From Candidatus Heimdallarchaeota archaeon (GTDB taxonomy: Archaea; Asgardarchaeota; Heimdallarchaeia; Heimdallarchaeales; Heimdallarchaeaceae), in assembly GCA_030603365.1 (NCBI GenBank), contig JAUVXV010000001.1:124001-188000 (forward strand): a stretch of DNA of 64,000 nucleotides, given 5' to 3'. Of this stretch, positions 25,126-34,647 are shown piece by piece (position 1 is the stretch's first letter; each line of letters starts with the position of its first letter). The position numbers were made by a program, and so were the translations under genes. Under the pieces are notes generated by a model. That model ran no database searches, was not told the origin of the DNA, and was given only the letters and a program-made list of their open reading frames with translations.

Positions 25126-25683
25126 TTATCTACCTGCAAGTTTGTATCTGTTATTCTGGTCTTGTATTGCACTTACAATAAGTGCTTTTAAAAGGTCAGT
25201 TACACCATCACCTGTTAAAGCGGATGTTTCGAGATATCTACAGCCTAATCGTCGAGCTATTCTTTCGGCATCGTTTCGTTGAACTTCTCTTGCTACATCT
25301 GTTTTGTTACCAACTATAGTTATGTCCAGTTCAATATTTTCATGTCGCAATTCTCTGATCCAATCTGCACATTTTTTGAAAGAAGCTCTATCAGAAACAT
25401 CGTAAATTATAGCAGCAGCATTCGTACCAGGATAAAGGAGTTTTCTAACAACTCCAAATCTTTTCTGACCTGCCATATCATAAAAAAGAGCAACAGCTTT
25501 TCCTTTTTTTGTATTGAATGAGTAAGTATGAAATTCTGCTCCAACAGTTGGTTTGTATTTTTTCAAGAATATATTTTCACTAATTCTTTTACAAATTGTT
25601 GTCTTTCCAGACCTACCTGGACCACATATGGCTAGCTTATAAATATCATAATCGCGAAATTTAACCTCAACTATAGAGCCCAT
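25126..25683 (-). CDS. Ras-superfamily small GTPase
   Basis: 185 residues. G1 is GPGRSGKTT (21-29), the switch I Thr lies in YKPTVGAEF, G3 is DMAGQ (69-73) with the catalytic Gln, G4 is NKTD (126-129) and G5 ETSAL (152-156). All nucleotide-binding motifs are intact, so it should be an active GTP switch. There is no CAAX prenylation box at the C-terminus and no N-terminal myristoylation signal of Arf type. Asgard genomes encode many such Rab/Ras/Rag-like GTPases. The specific role is unknown. Confidence 0.9.
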   Translation of the reverse strand: MGSIVEVKFRDYDIYKLAICGPGRSGKTTICKRISENIFLKKYKPTVGAEFHTYSFNTKKGKAVALFYDMAGQKRFGVVRKLLYPGTNAAAIIYDVSDRASFKKCADWIRELRHENIELDITIVGNKTDVAREVQRNDAERIARRLGCRYLETSALTGDGVTDLLKALIVSAIQDQNNRYKLAGR

Positions 25684-25795
25684 ATCTGAGGAGCACCAAT
25701 TAAAAACTCAGAAAAATCAATAAAAGGCGATGTAATACCTAACAGTTACGAGAACCCATATGTGTTGATTGTTGGAATTCACACACACTGCTGAA

Positions 25796-25807
25796 TTTTT
25801 AAATATC
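25796..25807 (+). promoter_or_regulatory. TATA-like promoter box
   Basis: TTTTTAAATATC is centred about 29 bases upstream of the ATG at 25830, which suggests a leaderless transcript for the dehydrogenase gene. Confidence 0.45.
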
Positions 25808-25829
25808 ACCAAGCTTAAATTTGATTAGG

Positions 25830-26684
25830 ATGAGTTCTGAATTCGAAAGAGTAGCTGTTATTGGTTCAGGAATAATGGGTAGTGGTATTGCTCTTGTTTT
25901 AGCTAAAGCTGGAATAGCTGTAAATATAGTAGATGTTGACCAAAAATATCTTGATTCTGGTTCGCAAAATATTGAGGACTTTCTGAATAACAGCATAAAA
26001 AAAGGAAAAATAACTGATAAAGAAGTGAACAGTCTGAAGAATAATATTCATCCATTACTAAGTTTAAATGAAGCAACCAAGGACATACAACTTGTTATAG
26101 AAGCTATCACTGAGGATGAGAATGCAAAGAAACAGTTATTCGAAGAACTAGATCCTATGTGTGAAAGTAGCGTTATTTTTGCAACTAACACTTCTGCTAT
26201 CAATATTTCAGAACTTGCAATGGCTACAAAGCGTTCTGATAAATTTTTAGGGATGCATTTCTTCAACCCTCCAGCTTTGATGAATCTAGTAGAAGTTATA
26301 GAAGGTGAAAAAACAAGTACAGAAACCATTGAGAAAATAATTTCTCTGTGCACGTTCCTTGGGAAAACTCCTGTTCCTTCGAAAGAAGCTCCAGGTTTTA
26401 TTGTTAATAGATTGTTATGGATGTTCTTGAATGAAGCATACAAGCTGTTAGAAAATGAAATTGCAGCAAAAGAACATATAGATAAAGCAATCAAATTGGG
26501 TTTAAATCATCCTATGGGACCTTTTGAGCTTTCTGATTATATTGGTCTAGATGTTGTATTGGATATAGGTAAGTATATTGAAAATCAGCTGGGTGGAGAA
26601 TATAAACCTGCTAATTTGCTCCGAAAGATGGTTAAAGAGGGTAAATTGGGTAGAAAAACTAGTAAGGGTTTTTACGATTACTGA
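25830..26684 (+). CDS. 3-hydroxyacyl-CoA dehydrogenase
   Basis: 284 residues from the ATG at 25830, nine bases after an alternative TTG. GSGIMGSGIALVLAKAG is the NAD-binding Rossmann loop. NTSAINISEL, GMHFFNPP (catalytic His) and the C-terminal NHPMGPFELSDYIGLD with GFYDY are typical of the single-domain HBD/PaaH type, which oxidises 3-hydroxybutyryl-CoA or longer acyl-CoAs with NAD+. It functions in fatty-acid or butyrate-type metabolism. No other beta-oxidation genes are adjacent. Confidence 0.92.
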   Translation: MSSEFERVAVIGSGIMGSGIALVLAKAGIAVNIVDVDQKYLDSGSQNIEDFLNNSIKKGKITDKEVNSLKNNIHPLLSLNEATKDIQLVIEAITEDENAKKQLFEELDPMCESSVIFATNTSAINISELAMATKRSDKFLGMHFFNPPALMNLVEVIEGEKTSTETIEKIISLCTFLGKTPVPSKEAPGFIVNRLLWMFLNEAYKLLENEIAAKEHIDKAIKLGLNHPMGPFELSDYIGLDVVLDIGKYIENQLGGEYKPANLLRKMVKEGKLGRKTSKGFYDY

Positions 26685-26718
26685 AAATAGATAAATTGAG
26701 AAGATGTTGTAAAAAAAC

Positions 26719-27408
26719 TTACCTTCTTCTGAAGTATAATACGAGACCTGCTAACATTGCGATTACAGCAGGTACAATTCCATAAATTACCCAAGCCCAA
26801 CCTTCTGATAATACATTTCCTATATCCCATTGTGGTAGATTAGTATCAATCACAGGTATTCCAGAAACAAAACTAAGTATGAACCTATTTTGACTTCTTA
26901 CACTCTCTTGTAAGTCGGTCCAGTTATCATAAAATGACATATAAACCCAAGGTACCTGAGAATCACTTATTGTATCAGATGTAACATTATATTTGAAAAT
27001 CATTTTTTCATTTGGTTTAATTTCTGTTATATTGTACTCTAAATAACTTTCAGTCAGTAATAAATCTGATATATTTACTGGGGTAAATTCGTTTATAACA
27101 GGCGATGTCATTGTCTCGTTGAGTGTAATATTATCTCCACTTAAAACTCCAAATGAACATCCTGTAAGTCTGAGTTGGTTTATGTCAGTAAGATTCAGTG
27201 AAACTGTAATATTTGTTATTGTATAATTTAGGAAGTTTTTAATAAAAATACCCACAGTTATATTGTCACCAACAACTGTTTCTCTGTCAAATGCTACTTG
27301 ATCAAATATTAATGATTCTTCTTCTGGAATAAAACTTACAGTTGAGTAAGTATAACCTAGCATAGTTATTAGCAAAGTTATGAAGAGTATTTGACTAAGT
27401 TTTCTCAT
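26719..27408 (-). CDS. Secreted, C-terminally anchored surface protein
   Basis: 229 residues. It has an N-terminal signal peptide (about 5-22, FITLLITMLGYTYS). The extracellular part is rich in Asn and beta-strand-like, with many N-x-S/T sequons (NYT, NIT, NLT), consistent with glycosylated archaeal envelope proteins. A C-terminal transmembrane helix (about 205-225) ends in RRR. The topology is outside domain with the tail inside. No named domain is recognised. Confidence 0.75.
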   Translation of the reverse strand: MRKLSQILFITLLITMLGYTYSTVSFIPEEESLIFDQVAFDRETVVGDNITVGIFIKNFLNYTITNITVSLNLTDINQLRLTGCSFGVLSGDNITLNETMTSPVINEFTPVNISDLLLTESYLEYNITEIKPNEKMIFKYNVTSDTISDSQVPWVYMSFYDNWTDLQESVRSQNRFILSFVSGIPVIDTNLPQWDIGNVLSEGWAWVIYGIVPAVIAMLAGLVLYFRRR

Positions 27409-27489
27409 AGTGTTGTCTCCTTCAGACCATAAAAAGTGATAATGTTTTTAACTTTAACTCTTTGTGAGCCATTTAATATCCTAAGTTGT

Positions 27490-28203
27490 TCATATTAAAT
27501 CTAGCGTATTTTGATATGCTCTTACAATATCAATATTTTCTATTACAGAAGATTTAGCAACAATTTCGGGTAGTTGTTGATTTACCCAATTCATTGCATC
27601 CTCCATTTTTTTACGCATAGTTGGATCTGTTTTTCTAAATATATCTACTAAATTATCAAAATCGATACTTTGTTCGTTTTCCAATAACTCAAGCCATGCT
27701 TTAAGAGTTGCAATTCTTTGAGAAGGCAGTATAAATTCTACTGTTTTTGCAATTTTATTTGCTACAACAACTCCTTTAATCTTTACAGGCATTAATGCTA
27801 GAAACTGTCCACCGAGTTGAGATCTAAAAAACATAGACAGTATCTTTGTTTTATCTGTAATTCTTAATCTATTATAGAGTAAATCGTAGTTTACCAGTGT
27901 TGTACCAAAAAAGATTCTTGTATCTCCATGTTCAATATTCAGAGCTGAATTAGATTCTAGTTTTGCATTCAAATCTGTAGTTCTGAATTTTATCCCTATT
28001 ACTATTGGAAGATCTTCAGAAAGTTTTGCTAGAACCTTATCTATTTCCCCCTCAATTACTAGGTCATCTCCTGAATGTGAAAAACGTGGATCAAATATTC
28101 TTTTAATGGTTACCTCTTCCTCTTCAAGGGCTGAATATAAATCATTTAAGCTTTCAATGTTCAGAGATTTTTGTGAAATTCTTATCATAACAGTTTCAGG
28201 CAT
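27490..28203 (-). CDS. Conserved hypothetical protein next to PolB
   Basis: 237 residues, soluble alpha/beta, with no membrane segment. The first half is strand-rich (VTIKRIFDPRFSHSGDDLVIEG, LNIEHGDTRIFFGTTLVNYD). The C-terminal ~70 residues are helical (MRKKMEDAMNWVNQQLPEI). It starts 16 bases after the PolB stop on the same strand, so the two are probably co-transcribed. I do not recognise the family. A link to replication is only suggested by position. Confidence 0.65.
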   Translation of the reverse strand: MPETVMIRISQKSLNIESLNDLYSALEEEEVTIKRIFDPRFSHSGDDLVIEGEIDKVLAKLSEDLPIVIGIKFRTTDLNAKLESNSALNIEHGDTRIFFGTTLVNYDLLYNRLRITDKTKILSMFFRSQLGGQFLALMPVKIKGVVVANKIAKTVEFILPSQRIATLKAWLELLENEQSIDFDNLVDIFRKTDPTMRKKMEDAMNWVNQQLPEIVAKSSVIENIDIVRAYQNTLDLI

Positions 28204-28219
28204 CTAGCACACCTCATGT

Positions 28220-31003
28220 CTACTTAAACCAATTATCAAGTGATTTCTGACCCTCAATTGATTCATCCCATGAGATACCAATTGTGTCCAGTAATTGTAT
28301 CAAAGTAGATTTTAGTAGTTCTTTAACTTTCGGTATATCTACGTCAGTTTTCTTAGCTAATTGAAGTGGTTTGACAGAACACTCACTACTACCAGTAATT
28401 TTGTCAGATAGTTTAATTGAATGTGATATTCTAAACGGTTTGGTTTTGATAAAACTAATAAAACTTCCAATGGTGGGTTTTTCGCCATCAGGAGAATTGA
28501 TTATTAGTTGAATTGCTGCCTGAAGTGGTTGAGTCCAACTCTCGTATTGATCTATTTTCTTAGATAATGTAACAGTAATAGCTAGGTCCTCTAATTCAAA
28601 CTCTTTCTTTGAAATCTTCTGAACAACTCTCTGAATTGTTTTGATAATACCAGATTTTGCGTTTTCAAGTTCTTTTGGAGTTTGAACGTCTGTTAAAATC
28701 TCCAGAGCTTTCTCAAAAGGTTTTTTAGCTAATTCAGGCGTATTCTTCTTTTTACCCATCAACCCTTTAACTATAGGAATACCCTTTGTTGTTATTCCAA
28801 AATAGTTTTTCTTTCTGTCTGAAAGGCAACAATATCTGAAAATATAGTCAGTACCAAGTTCAATTTGAAAGGTGTCCATGCTCCATTGCTCTAGTTCTTT
28901 AATGTTCTCGGGTGTTGGTTTATGAACAAATATACTGTCAGTATCACCATAAAGAACATTTAAACCTAATTTCTCTTCAGTATATTGCTTGGTTTTTGAT
29001 ATTGCTTCTCGTGCAAAAGCTGCAGTTGATTCTGCTACAGGAGGACAATACAACGCAAAATTATCTGAACCAAATACACCATAGGAAGCGTTTAGTAAAA
29101 CTTTTAGTGAGGATTGGATTACATCACTCAAATTTCTCTCTTCTTTACTTAAAGTTGAATCTTTCACTCTATCTTTGAACCAATAGACCCTAATATCTCG
29201 AATAAATCCAACAAGCATAGAACTTATTCCAACCTGTTTTTCACAAATCCAATGGTTTGTCTCTGGGATTTTGTTTTTCTTACACTCAGGGTGTTTACAA
29301 TTAATAGTTTCATAAGATAGATTTCTTGTTTTTATAATTGACGGATAAAGACTTGCAAAATCGAGAGTATAAACATTCCACCATATTCCTGCTTTAGGTT
29401 CTATAACTATTGCACCTTGATACTTCTTCCCTTTTATAATCGCTTCTGTAGAAGTATCTCCTTTAAGTAGCAAAATATCTTCTCTTCTAGGGATTAAATT
29501 ATTTCTGATTCTGTGCTCATAATACATCCAATTCTGAATCCATATACTAATGCTTGCTCTGGTAAAGTCATCAATTGGCATTTTTGTGATTCTTGAAAGC
29601 ATAATGATGAGTTCTATTACTTGATTGTTGTTGAAACTTGTTAATTCAAATGTTATTTCAGCATCACGGGCATTATATTCTATAAGTTCTTCAAGTTCTA
29701 AATCCCAAATTTCCTTTTCATGTTTTAGCTTTTCTTTTCCTAGCAATGTTCTTCCTAGCTCATCGAGAGTGTTGCGGTCATATGCACCTCCAAACGCGTA
29801 AATGCGAATTGCTGGTTGTCTGAAGAATCTATACAAATCAAGATGGATTCCATTTACTAGATAAACATCTTGTGTTCTTGTTCTAATAAATGGAATTAAG
29901 CTTTCTTTTATTTCCAATCTTTTTGCACGGCTGTCTAAATATAGAAAATCAAAGCTATCTCCATTAAATGTAGCAACAATCGGATATTTGCTTATTTCTT
30001 TGAAAACCGCAATTAACAAATCCGCTTCATTATCGAATTCCTTTATCTTCTTAGTTATTAAATTTCTATCAATCTGCTTCTTTTTCTCATTTAAAACATA
30101 TACACAAGTTTCTCCTTTCTCCTTAGTTATACCGATAGAAATGACTTTTTGCTTTGCTACATGAGGATCAGGTATTTTGTTCTTTTCACTTTCCACTTCT
30201 ATGTCTACAGAACATCGTTTTAATGAAGGAATAGGTGCAAAAAATATTGGTAGGTATTGTTCTACAAGTTCTAAAATTTCTGAAGATTGTCCCTTGAAAA
30301 TCTCAAGTATGTTATTCTTAACAGTGTCTTCTATTTTGGGTTCTTTTCTAACAAGTTTATTGTCTTTAATTTCATAGAAAAGTCCAGGAACTAGAGCATT
30401 GTCATAAATATAATTCAAATGATATCTTATATTTGCTTCAAAAGCGGGAGTTATTTTTTCTCTAAAACTGTTATCTCTTCCTCCAACTGCTAGAGGATTT
30501 GTTGCTAAGACTTTTGTTAATGACAACTCTTTTTCATTCAACCGACTATATTTCTTTACAACTTCACATCCAACAAATTCCTTTTGATTCTTTAGTGTAT
30601 TTTCTACATCTGTTTTTTTCATAGTTGTTAATAAATAAGGAAGATGATTTGTTGAATCATACCATCTATAGACTTTTTCATCATCAGGATTATACAATTT
30701 AACATAAGCCTTCTCGCTTTTTCCATGATATTTAACATCAATTAAGTAAGAAGCAGAAAGATTTTCAGGAGCCAGAATAACAAAATCACTACCTTTCTCT
30801 TCTAAAATCTGTTCAGTTTTATCAAAAACCTCCTCCTTCTCAAACCCATTACTTTCATTATTCTGCTGATTTTTACTTTCTACTTTTTTGTTTAAATCCG
30901 TATTTTCAGATTTGCTAGACTGTGAATTTTTGTTTTGAGGATTTTTAATAAAACTCATTAAATCTCTATCATTTTGATTGTCTTTTTTGTTATTTTGGCT
31001 CAA
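28220..31003 (-). CDS. polB: Family B DNA polymerase with proofreading exonuclease
   Basis: 927 residues. Exonuclease motifs are seen as VDIEVES (about 265), NGDSFDF (about 345) and YNARDAEIT (about 445). Polymerase motifs are DFASLYPSI (about 548) and YGDTDSIFV (about 685). All catalytic acidic residues are present, so both activities are expected. The first ~60 residues are Asn/Lys/Ser-rich and probably disordered. The start is a TTG preceded by AGAGGT at a suitable distance; an ATG at 30958 would shorten the protein by 15 residues. This is a replicative or repair polymerase. Confidence 0.93.
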   Translation of the reverse strand: MSQNNKKDNQNDRDLMSFIKNPQNKNSQSSKSENTDLNKKVESKNQQNNESNGFEKEEVFDKTEQILEEKGSDFVILAPENLSASYLIDVKYHGKSEKAYVKLYNPDDEKVYRWYDSTNHLPYLLTTMKKTDVENTLKNQKEFVGCEVVKKYSRLNEKELSLTKVLATNPLAVGGRDNSFREKITPAFEANIRYHLNYIYDNALVPGLFYEIKDNKLVRKEPKIEDTVKNNILEIFKGQSSEILELVEQYLPIFFAPIPSLKRCSVDIEVESEKNKIPDPHVAKQKVISIGITKEKGETCVYVLNEKKKQIDRNLITKKIKEFDNEADLLIAVFKEISKYPIVATFNGDSFDFLYLDSRAKRLEIKESLIPFIRTRTQDVYLVNGIHLDLYRFFRQPAIRIYAFGGAYDRNTLDELGRTLLGKEKLKHEKEIWDLELEELIEYNARDAEITFELTSFNNNQVIELIIMLSRITKMPIDDFTRASISIWIQNWMYYEHRIRNNLIPRREDILLLKGDTSTEAIIKGKKYQGAIVIEPKAGIWWNVYTLDFASLYPSIIKTRNLSYETINCKHPECKKNKIPETNHWICEKQVGISSMLVGFIRDIRVYWFKDRVKDSTLSKEERNLSDVIQSSLKVLLNASYGVFGSDNFALYCPPVAESTAAFAREAISKTKQYTEEKLGLNVLYGDTDSIFVHKPTPENIKELEQWSMDTFQIELGTDYIFRYCCLSDRKKNYFGITTKGIPIVKGLMGKKKNTPELAKKPFEKALEILTDVQTPKELENAKSGIIKTIQRVVQKISKKEFELEDLAITVTLSKKIDQYESWTQPLQAAIQLIINSPDGEKPTIGSFISFIKTKPFRISHSIKLSDKITGSSECSVKPLQLAKKTDVDIPKVKELLKSTLIQLLDTIGISWDESIEGQKSLDNWFK

Positions 31004-31219
31004 AATTGTTATACCTCTTTAGACTTATGCAACCTTAATTGATATTCCTGTTCTAGCTTAATTTTTATCAAGTCTTCATACATATCAATATATCGCTTTC
31101 CTATTAAATTTCACTGAATGGTTACCTATTCTAAATACTAACTGATTTTTTTATTAATAAATCCATCAAATTTTTCTTTTCCCGCTAATTTTATTTATGA
31201 TGACATATTGGAATTATAT

Positions 31220-31654
31220 ATGAAATCAAAGACTGATCAATTGGTTAAAGTACACTACCTAAGATTGATGAAGGGAGAAGATTTACTAGCAAGTATAATT
31301 ACCTATTGTAAAGACAAAGACATTTCTTCTGGTTCAGTGCATGGTATTGGTGCCATAGGTAATCCCTCACTTGGATATTTTGATTTAGAAACTCAAACTT
31401 ATCAGACAAATAATTATGATTTCAATGCAGAACTAGTTAACTGCACCGGGAACATTGCAAAAAATAGAGAAACAGGGGAAATAATTGCCCATTTGCACAT
31501 GGTTGTAGGTGATTCTAAAGGTAAAACATATGGGGGGCATGTTATGCCCAATAACAAGATAAGTGTAACAGGAGAATTTGTTATCTTTGAAACAGCAATT
31601 GGTAATTACCGTACTCTTGATGAAGATTTCCAATTACTTCTACTAGATTTGTGA
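31220..31654 (+). CDS. PPC/DUF296-domain DNA-binding protein
   Basis: 144 residues from the ATG at 31220; a TTG at 31208 also fits the frame. The whole protein is one PPC domain: GEDLLASIITYCKDKDI, then GSVHGIGAIGNPSLGYFD, then AHLHMVVGD and GGHVM. In plants this domain follows AT-hooks. Stand-alone prokaryotic members form trimers, and the His residues may bind metal. It is usually annotated as a DNA-binding protein, but direct DNA binding by stand-alone members is not certain. Confidence 0.85.
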   Translation: MKSKTDQLVKVHYLRLMKGEDLLASIITYCKDKDISSGSVHGIGAIGNPSLGYFDLETQTYQTNNYDFNAELVNCTGNIAKNRETGEIIAHLHMVVGDSKGKTYGGHVMPNNKISVTGEFVIFETAIGNYRTLDEDFQLLLLDL

Positions 31655-31797
31655 TTAGACTAATGGATCTCATTTCTATTTCTTCTTCCCGTTAATTGTA
31701 ATTATCAATTCAACAGAAGCTTTTCTTCTAATAAATTAAAATCCTCTAACAAACTTTTAATAAGGTAAAAAGTGTTTATCATATCAAAAGCAACATC

Positions 31798-32811
31798 GTG
31801 GTCATAGTGACAGATATACTACAAACTATCCTTGAAAGTGGAGCAATTCTAGTGATTGATCCAACAGTTATTCAAACAAACCCTGATGATTTTCTAGATC
31901 ATTATGGACATATTTTAGATGTGATTGCACTCGTTGCAAAAGGTAAATCTGGATTTACTTTCTATCAAAGCAACAGTGCTCCACGAGATAAGACAAATGG
32001 AGTATTTTTCCATTCCTTCTGTACAATAGCAGATAATATGGGAATAAAAGTAGATGCGATTGTTAATTCTTATAGCGATAATTTTCTATCACAAAATGCT
32101 GATTTTCAAGTAGTAAGCAGTGATGGAGCTACTATTTCTTCATTTGCATGCCCAAGTCAAGAGAGTTTCAGCCGGTATTTGGCTTCCATTTCCTATGAAG
32201 TAGCTCACTATCCAATAGACGGATTAATTCTTGATGATTTAATGCTCCCTAATAAAAAAACATGTTTCTGTGATAGGTGTCGTCGATTGTTTGCTAGTAA
32301 ATGGAACATTGAACGTGATTTCAGTTTTGAATATCTAGAATCTAAGGATTTATTGACAAATTGGAATGATGAACGATCTACTTACATAAATCAAACTCTA
32401 AAAGAAGTTACTGATACAGTTAAAGGGTTGAAAAACATCGATATTTCCATAATAATGAAAACAGATAAAGAAACTGAATCTTTAATCGGTTCTCATGATC
32501 ATTTCGGTCAGAATATTGTTGAATTAGCGAAAATTACAAGTAATTTGATATTACATGTAAACCCTTGGAGCGAGATTTCTCCCTCTAAGACTGATCCTGG
32601 ATATCAACAATTACTAACTTCTTTATCAGTACTGAGTGAATACTCAGGAACAGGAATTAAACCCTCACTTTATTTCTGGAATATCACAACACCTGAGAAA
32701 GTCGAAACCGCAATACAACTAAAAGATGATTTAAAAGCAGAAAAATTGTATATCGATTCATCTTTACCACATGATTTTACAAAAAGAAGGACTATCAATC
32801 TAGGGTTTTAA
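31798..32811 (+). CDS. TIM-barrel, glycoside-hydrolase-like protein
   Basis: 337 residues with a GTG start. PIDGLILDDLMLP followed by CFCDRCRRLF in the middle resembles uncharacterised glycoside-hydrolase-like barrels. There a DG-x-LDD strand carries acidic residues and a C-x-C-x2-C cluster follows. Other barrel strands (ILVIDP, KVDAIVNSY, NLILHVNPW, KPSLYFWNI) are visible. There is no signal peptide, so it acts in the cytoplasm. The substrate is unknown. It is the first of three or four closely spaced genes. Confidence 0.55.
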   Translation: MVIVTDILQTILESGAILVIDPTVIQTNPDDFLDHYGHILDVIALVAKGKSGFTFYQSNSAPRDKTNGVFFHSFCTIADNMGIKVDAIVNSYSDNFLSQNADFQVVSSDGATISSFACPSQESFSRYLASISYEVAHYPIDGLILDDLMLPNKKTCFCDRCRRLFASKWNIERDFSFEYLESKDLLTNWNDERSTYINQTLKEVTDTVKGLKNIDISIIMKTDKETESLIGSHDHFGQNIVELAKITSNLILHVNPWSEISPSKTDPGYQQLLTSLSVLSEYSGTGIKPSLYFWNITTPEKVETAIQLKDDLKAEKLYIDSSLPHDFTKRRTINLGF

Positions 32812-32813
32812 CA

Positions 32814-34205
32814 ATGTCTCTTGAAAAAGCTATAGAAGAAATTAAGAAAATGTTTTGGGGAGTATTAAAGGGTCAATTTAATCCTGAAGAAGAAGAAGAT
32901 GTTAAAACTCATCTTATAACAAATTTGGCTACTTTAACTTCTTATGCCAAAACTTGTTTACCTCCAGATCAAAAGAAAGAATATGAAAAACACTTCTCTA
33001 AGGCGAAAAATATTCTCCTGAAATTCGATAGTGCAGGTCCATGGTTTAGAGAACTTCCTGAAATGATTGATACTGTTTATAATGTCATAACATATGCAAA
33101 TATGCTCCAAATCGAATATCACCGCTTTAATGGTACAGAAAATGATACTATACAGTATATTTATACAAAATTAGAAACTTTGGAAATGCAAGTTAATTCA
33201 CTTATTGAAGATTTAAAGAAAATTAAGAGTCTAAAGTCAACCTCAATTCCAGCTGATCAACCCATATCTATTGATGAACCTCTAAAGGAAACCGTCGAGA
33301 TAGAAGAACAATTAGAACTTGAACCTGAAGAAGTTCAAGTGTTTGACGAACCTATAGAAGAAACCCCTATCGAAATAAAGGAAATTGAGAAAGAAACAAA
33401 AGTTGTATCGCAAATTGATTCTGAAATAATTGAGGATGTTGAAATTCCTGAAGAAGAAGAAGTTCTAGAAGAGCCTGAAGTAATGGAAGATGATGCACAG
33501 GATTTGATAGAAGGTATAGAACTCGCATCTCAATATGAATTTGAACAAGAACCCTTTATGCAAACTATAGAATCTGAACAGGAAGCCTTGAAACAACTAG
33601 CTAATTTACTTTCAGCTCTTGATCCTGGTGACGACATCGTAATTTCTCCACTTACAGAGAAATTGATGACTATAGGTGAGGATGCTGCAGAAGATGTGGA
33701 AGAGATTCCATCGATTGAAGGTAGTGTCATTGTTGAAGAGGGTTTAAGTGACGAAGAAATAGCTGAAGTACATGAATTCCGTTCTTCCGTATCACGTTTA
33801 ACTCATGTTCTGACAACTCCACAGGAAACTGAAGATGCTGCTGAATTTGTTTCTTCAATTAAGAAAACTATCGCAGATGTTTCAAAGGATAAAGATCTTG
33901 AAGATGGTGAAAAATCCCCACTTACTAAATTGATCGAGGCCGAAACAGGAGAAGTAGGAGAAATAGAAACACCTCCAGTTCAATCAGAGGACATTGAAAA
34001 TGTCGTTAAACATCTTGAAACTCGAAGACAAAAAGCACTAGAAAGAATACAACAATTGGAAGAAGCTCTTAATTCTGAAAAAATCGATGAAGAAGAATGG
34101 CAAGAACTTCGAATAAAAGCTGAGAAACATATGCTAAGAGTCGAGGACACATTAGATGGATACAGGAGATATTTAGCTAAGTTACAGACTAAATCTACGG
34201 ACTAA
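32814..34205 (+). CDS. Acidic helical protein with a coiled-coil C-terminus
   Basis: 463 residues. The N-terminal ~140 residues are a helical domain (FWGVLKGQFNPEEEED, HFSKAKNILLKFDSAGPWF). A long Glu-rich, probably disordered stretch with many EEPIEE-like segments spans about 150-380. Residues about 395-455 form a coiled coil (VKHLETRRQKALERIQQLEEAL). It begins two bases after the previous stop. I do not recognise a family; a scaffold role is a guess. Confidence 0.65.
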   Translation: MSLEKAIEEIKKMFWGVLKGQFNPEEEEDVKTHLITNLATLTSYAKTCLPPDQKKEYEKHFSKAKNILLKFDSAGPWFRELPEMIDTVYNVITYANMLQIEYHRFNGTENDTIQYIYTKLETLEMQVNSLIEDLKKIKSLKSTSIPADQPISIDEPLKETVEIEEQLELEPEEVQVFDEPIEETPIEIKEIEKETKVVSQIDSEIIEDVEIPEEEEVLEEPEVMEDDAQDLIEGIELASQYEFEQEPFMQTIESEQEALKQLANLLSALDPGDDIVISPLTEKLMTIGEDAAEDVEEIPSIEGSVIVEEGLSDEEIAEVHEFRSSVSRLTHVLTTPQETEDAAEFVSSIKKTIADVSKDKDLEDGEKSPLTKLIEAETGEVGEIETPPVQSEDIENVVKHLETRRQKALERIQQLEEALNSEKIDEEEWQELRIKAEKHMLRVEDTLDGYRRYLAKLQTKSTD

Positions 34206-34209
34206 GACG

Positions 34210-34647
34210 ATGATCATGAAAGAAGTCTTCCTTACTCATTACTACTACGGTGATAGATTAACAACTTTCAAGACTGGTTTAGGTACTGTAATTCGAACTA
34301 AAGGTCATTCAATGAATGTCAAAACAGTCATAGTGAATGACTCATTTCACTGGTTAGAAAATCAAAATCAATTTGAAGCTTTTAATCCCATTTTACTAGA
34401 TGTTAACAAAAATAAAGAGATATTAGTTGTTCTTCGAGAGTTAGTTGGTTCTCTAGAAGAAACTGTTTTTCTAATTGCTAATTTTGATTTAATAATCGAG
34501 AAAGGAATTATTAGTTTGGAAAATTTTATTGATCTTCTAAAAGAAAAAAATGAATCTACTGAAATTCTCTTGACTGGCGAAATTGATTACCCTGAATTAA
34601 GAACAATAGCAGATTATGTAAGTTGTATTCAATCAGTTGAAAACTAA
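34210..34647 (+). CDS. CobA/BtuR-like protein with a degenerate P-loop
   Basis: 145 residues. Along its length it follows corrinoid adenosyltransferases. An N-terminal segment with GDRLTTF (14-20) stands where GNGKGKT is expected, then LGTVIRTKGHS matches LG..LR..GHG, VFLIANFDL stands where the Walker B LLDEL is expected, and a C-terminal EILLTGEIDYPELRTIADYV matches the LTGR...AD motif. The P-loop Lys and the Walker B Asp-Glu are lost, so ATP use is unlikely. It may be a regulator, a corrinoid carrier or a decayed copy of the gene at 23968. It follows the acidic protein by four bases. Confidence 0.55.
   Translation: MIMKEVFLTHYYYGDRLTTFKTGLGTVIRTKGHSMNVKTVIVNDSFHWLENQNQFEAFNPILLDVNKNKEILVVLRELVGSLEETVFLIANFDLIIEKGIISLENFIDLLKEKNESTEILLTGEIDYPELRTIADYVSCIQSVEN

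Noticed and set aside
31009-31083. 24-codon minus-strand ORF just upstream of polB
   Set aside because: ATG to stop fits, but it is too short to judge and has no strong ribosome-binding site; it could be a leader peptide.
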